Source: Neisseria sp. 83E34
Lineage (GTDB): Bacteria; Pseudomonadota; Gammaproteobacteria; Burkholderiales; Neisseriaceae
Assembly: GCF_001308015.1 (NCBI RefSeq)
Contig: NZ_LGYH01000007.1
Coordinates: 95,013 to 159,012, forward strand
Reading direction: 5' to 3'
DNA: 64,000 bases
Shown: one piece after another, positions 63,875 to 64,000 of the stretch
Numbering within the stretch: the first letter of the stretch is position 1
Layout: the number at the start of each line of letters is the position of its first letter
The notes under the pieces: model-generated
Seen by the model: the letters and a program-made list of their open reading frames with translations, nothing else
Database searches by the model: none
Told to the model about the DNA's origin: nothing
Position numbers and translations under genes: made by a program

Positions 63875-64000
63875 GAGACCTTTGCAAAATAACTCTTTAC
63901 CTAACAGTTGATGCCCAAACACCGGATTTCGGCTGTTTTCTATTCCAATATTCCCTTTATTCTCCTCAGATACCCGATTATCGGGTATCTGAGCTGCCTT
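63875..64000. mobile_element. IS5-like element end (partial)
   Basis: Begins GAGACCTTTGCAAAATAACT, matching from memory the terminal repeat of IS1106/IS5-type insertion sequences in Neisseria. It runs off the window, so no transposase is seen. It may explain the loss of the toxin's front part. Confidence 0.45.
63965..63993. repeat. Perfect 13-base palindrome
   Basis: CTCAGATACCCGA, a 3-base centre and TCGGGTATCTGAG. It lies inside the presumed IS end and may be a terminator or regulatory hairpin. Confidence 0.6.

Overview
The window is a chromosomal segment of a Neisseria species. The strongest marker is the 12-mer TGCCTGTCTGAA, present dozens of times, singly or as head-to-head pairs forming hairpins after genes. 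As far as I recall this is the TG-wadDUS dialect of the Neisseriaceae DNA uptake sequence, described from Neisseria wadsworthii, so I infer N. wadsworthii or a close relative. Correia-type elements, a meningococcus-like capsule locus (ctrABCD, kpsC/kpsS) and type IV pilins fit the genus.

0-18 kb is mostly housekeeping: thiM, a PepSY protein, an AT-rich orphan membrane protein, an RDD protein, mnmG, purD, a BaiN/HI0933-type flavoprotein, a large beta-helix/RTX protein likely exported by type I secretion, dnaE, a frameshifted S4-domain gene and a PHP phosphatase. 18-27 kb mixes housekeeping genes (YciO-type protein, site-2 protease, mnmE) with surface genes (Wzy-like polymerase, patatin-like lipoprotein, acyltransferase-SGNH protein, second RTX protein).

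28.5-42.6 kb is the capsule region. Export genes ctrA-ctrB-ctrC-ctrD run leftward. A divergent AT-rich synthesis region encodes a Stealth phosphotransferase, a GT2-TagF-TPR polymerase and a GT2 protein fused to a Kdo-transferase-like domain, followed by galE and kdsA. The linker enzymes kpsC and kpsS lie apart at 51.4-54.7 kb. The polymer is probably phosphate-containing, with CDP-glycerol as one possible donor, but no CDP-glycerol synthase is in the window.

43-45 kb holds two tandem, divergent type IV pilins. The first has a near-perfect sigma-54 promoter, upstream GACA/TGTC sites and a 5' leader hairpin. 45-62 kb carries argE, a gamma-carbonic anhydrase-like gene, pyruvate kinase, an extradiol dioxygenase, dnaJ, the complete mlaFEDCBA lipid-transport operon, tsaC, an EamA transporter and fhs.

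62.2-64.0 kb is a graveyard of transposon ends and toxin/immunity remnants: one intact candidate immunity gene, a second with two in-frame stop codons, two toxin C-terminal tails, a hemagglutinin-like (DUF637-type) fragment and an IS5-like end running off the window.

Correia-like elements in long (about 150-159 bp) and short (about 105-107 bp) forms, with two non-canonical terminal repeats, sit between many genes. No tRNA, rRNA, CRISPR array or prophage was recognised.
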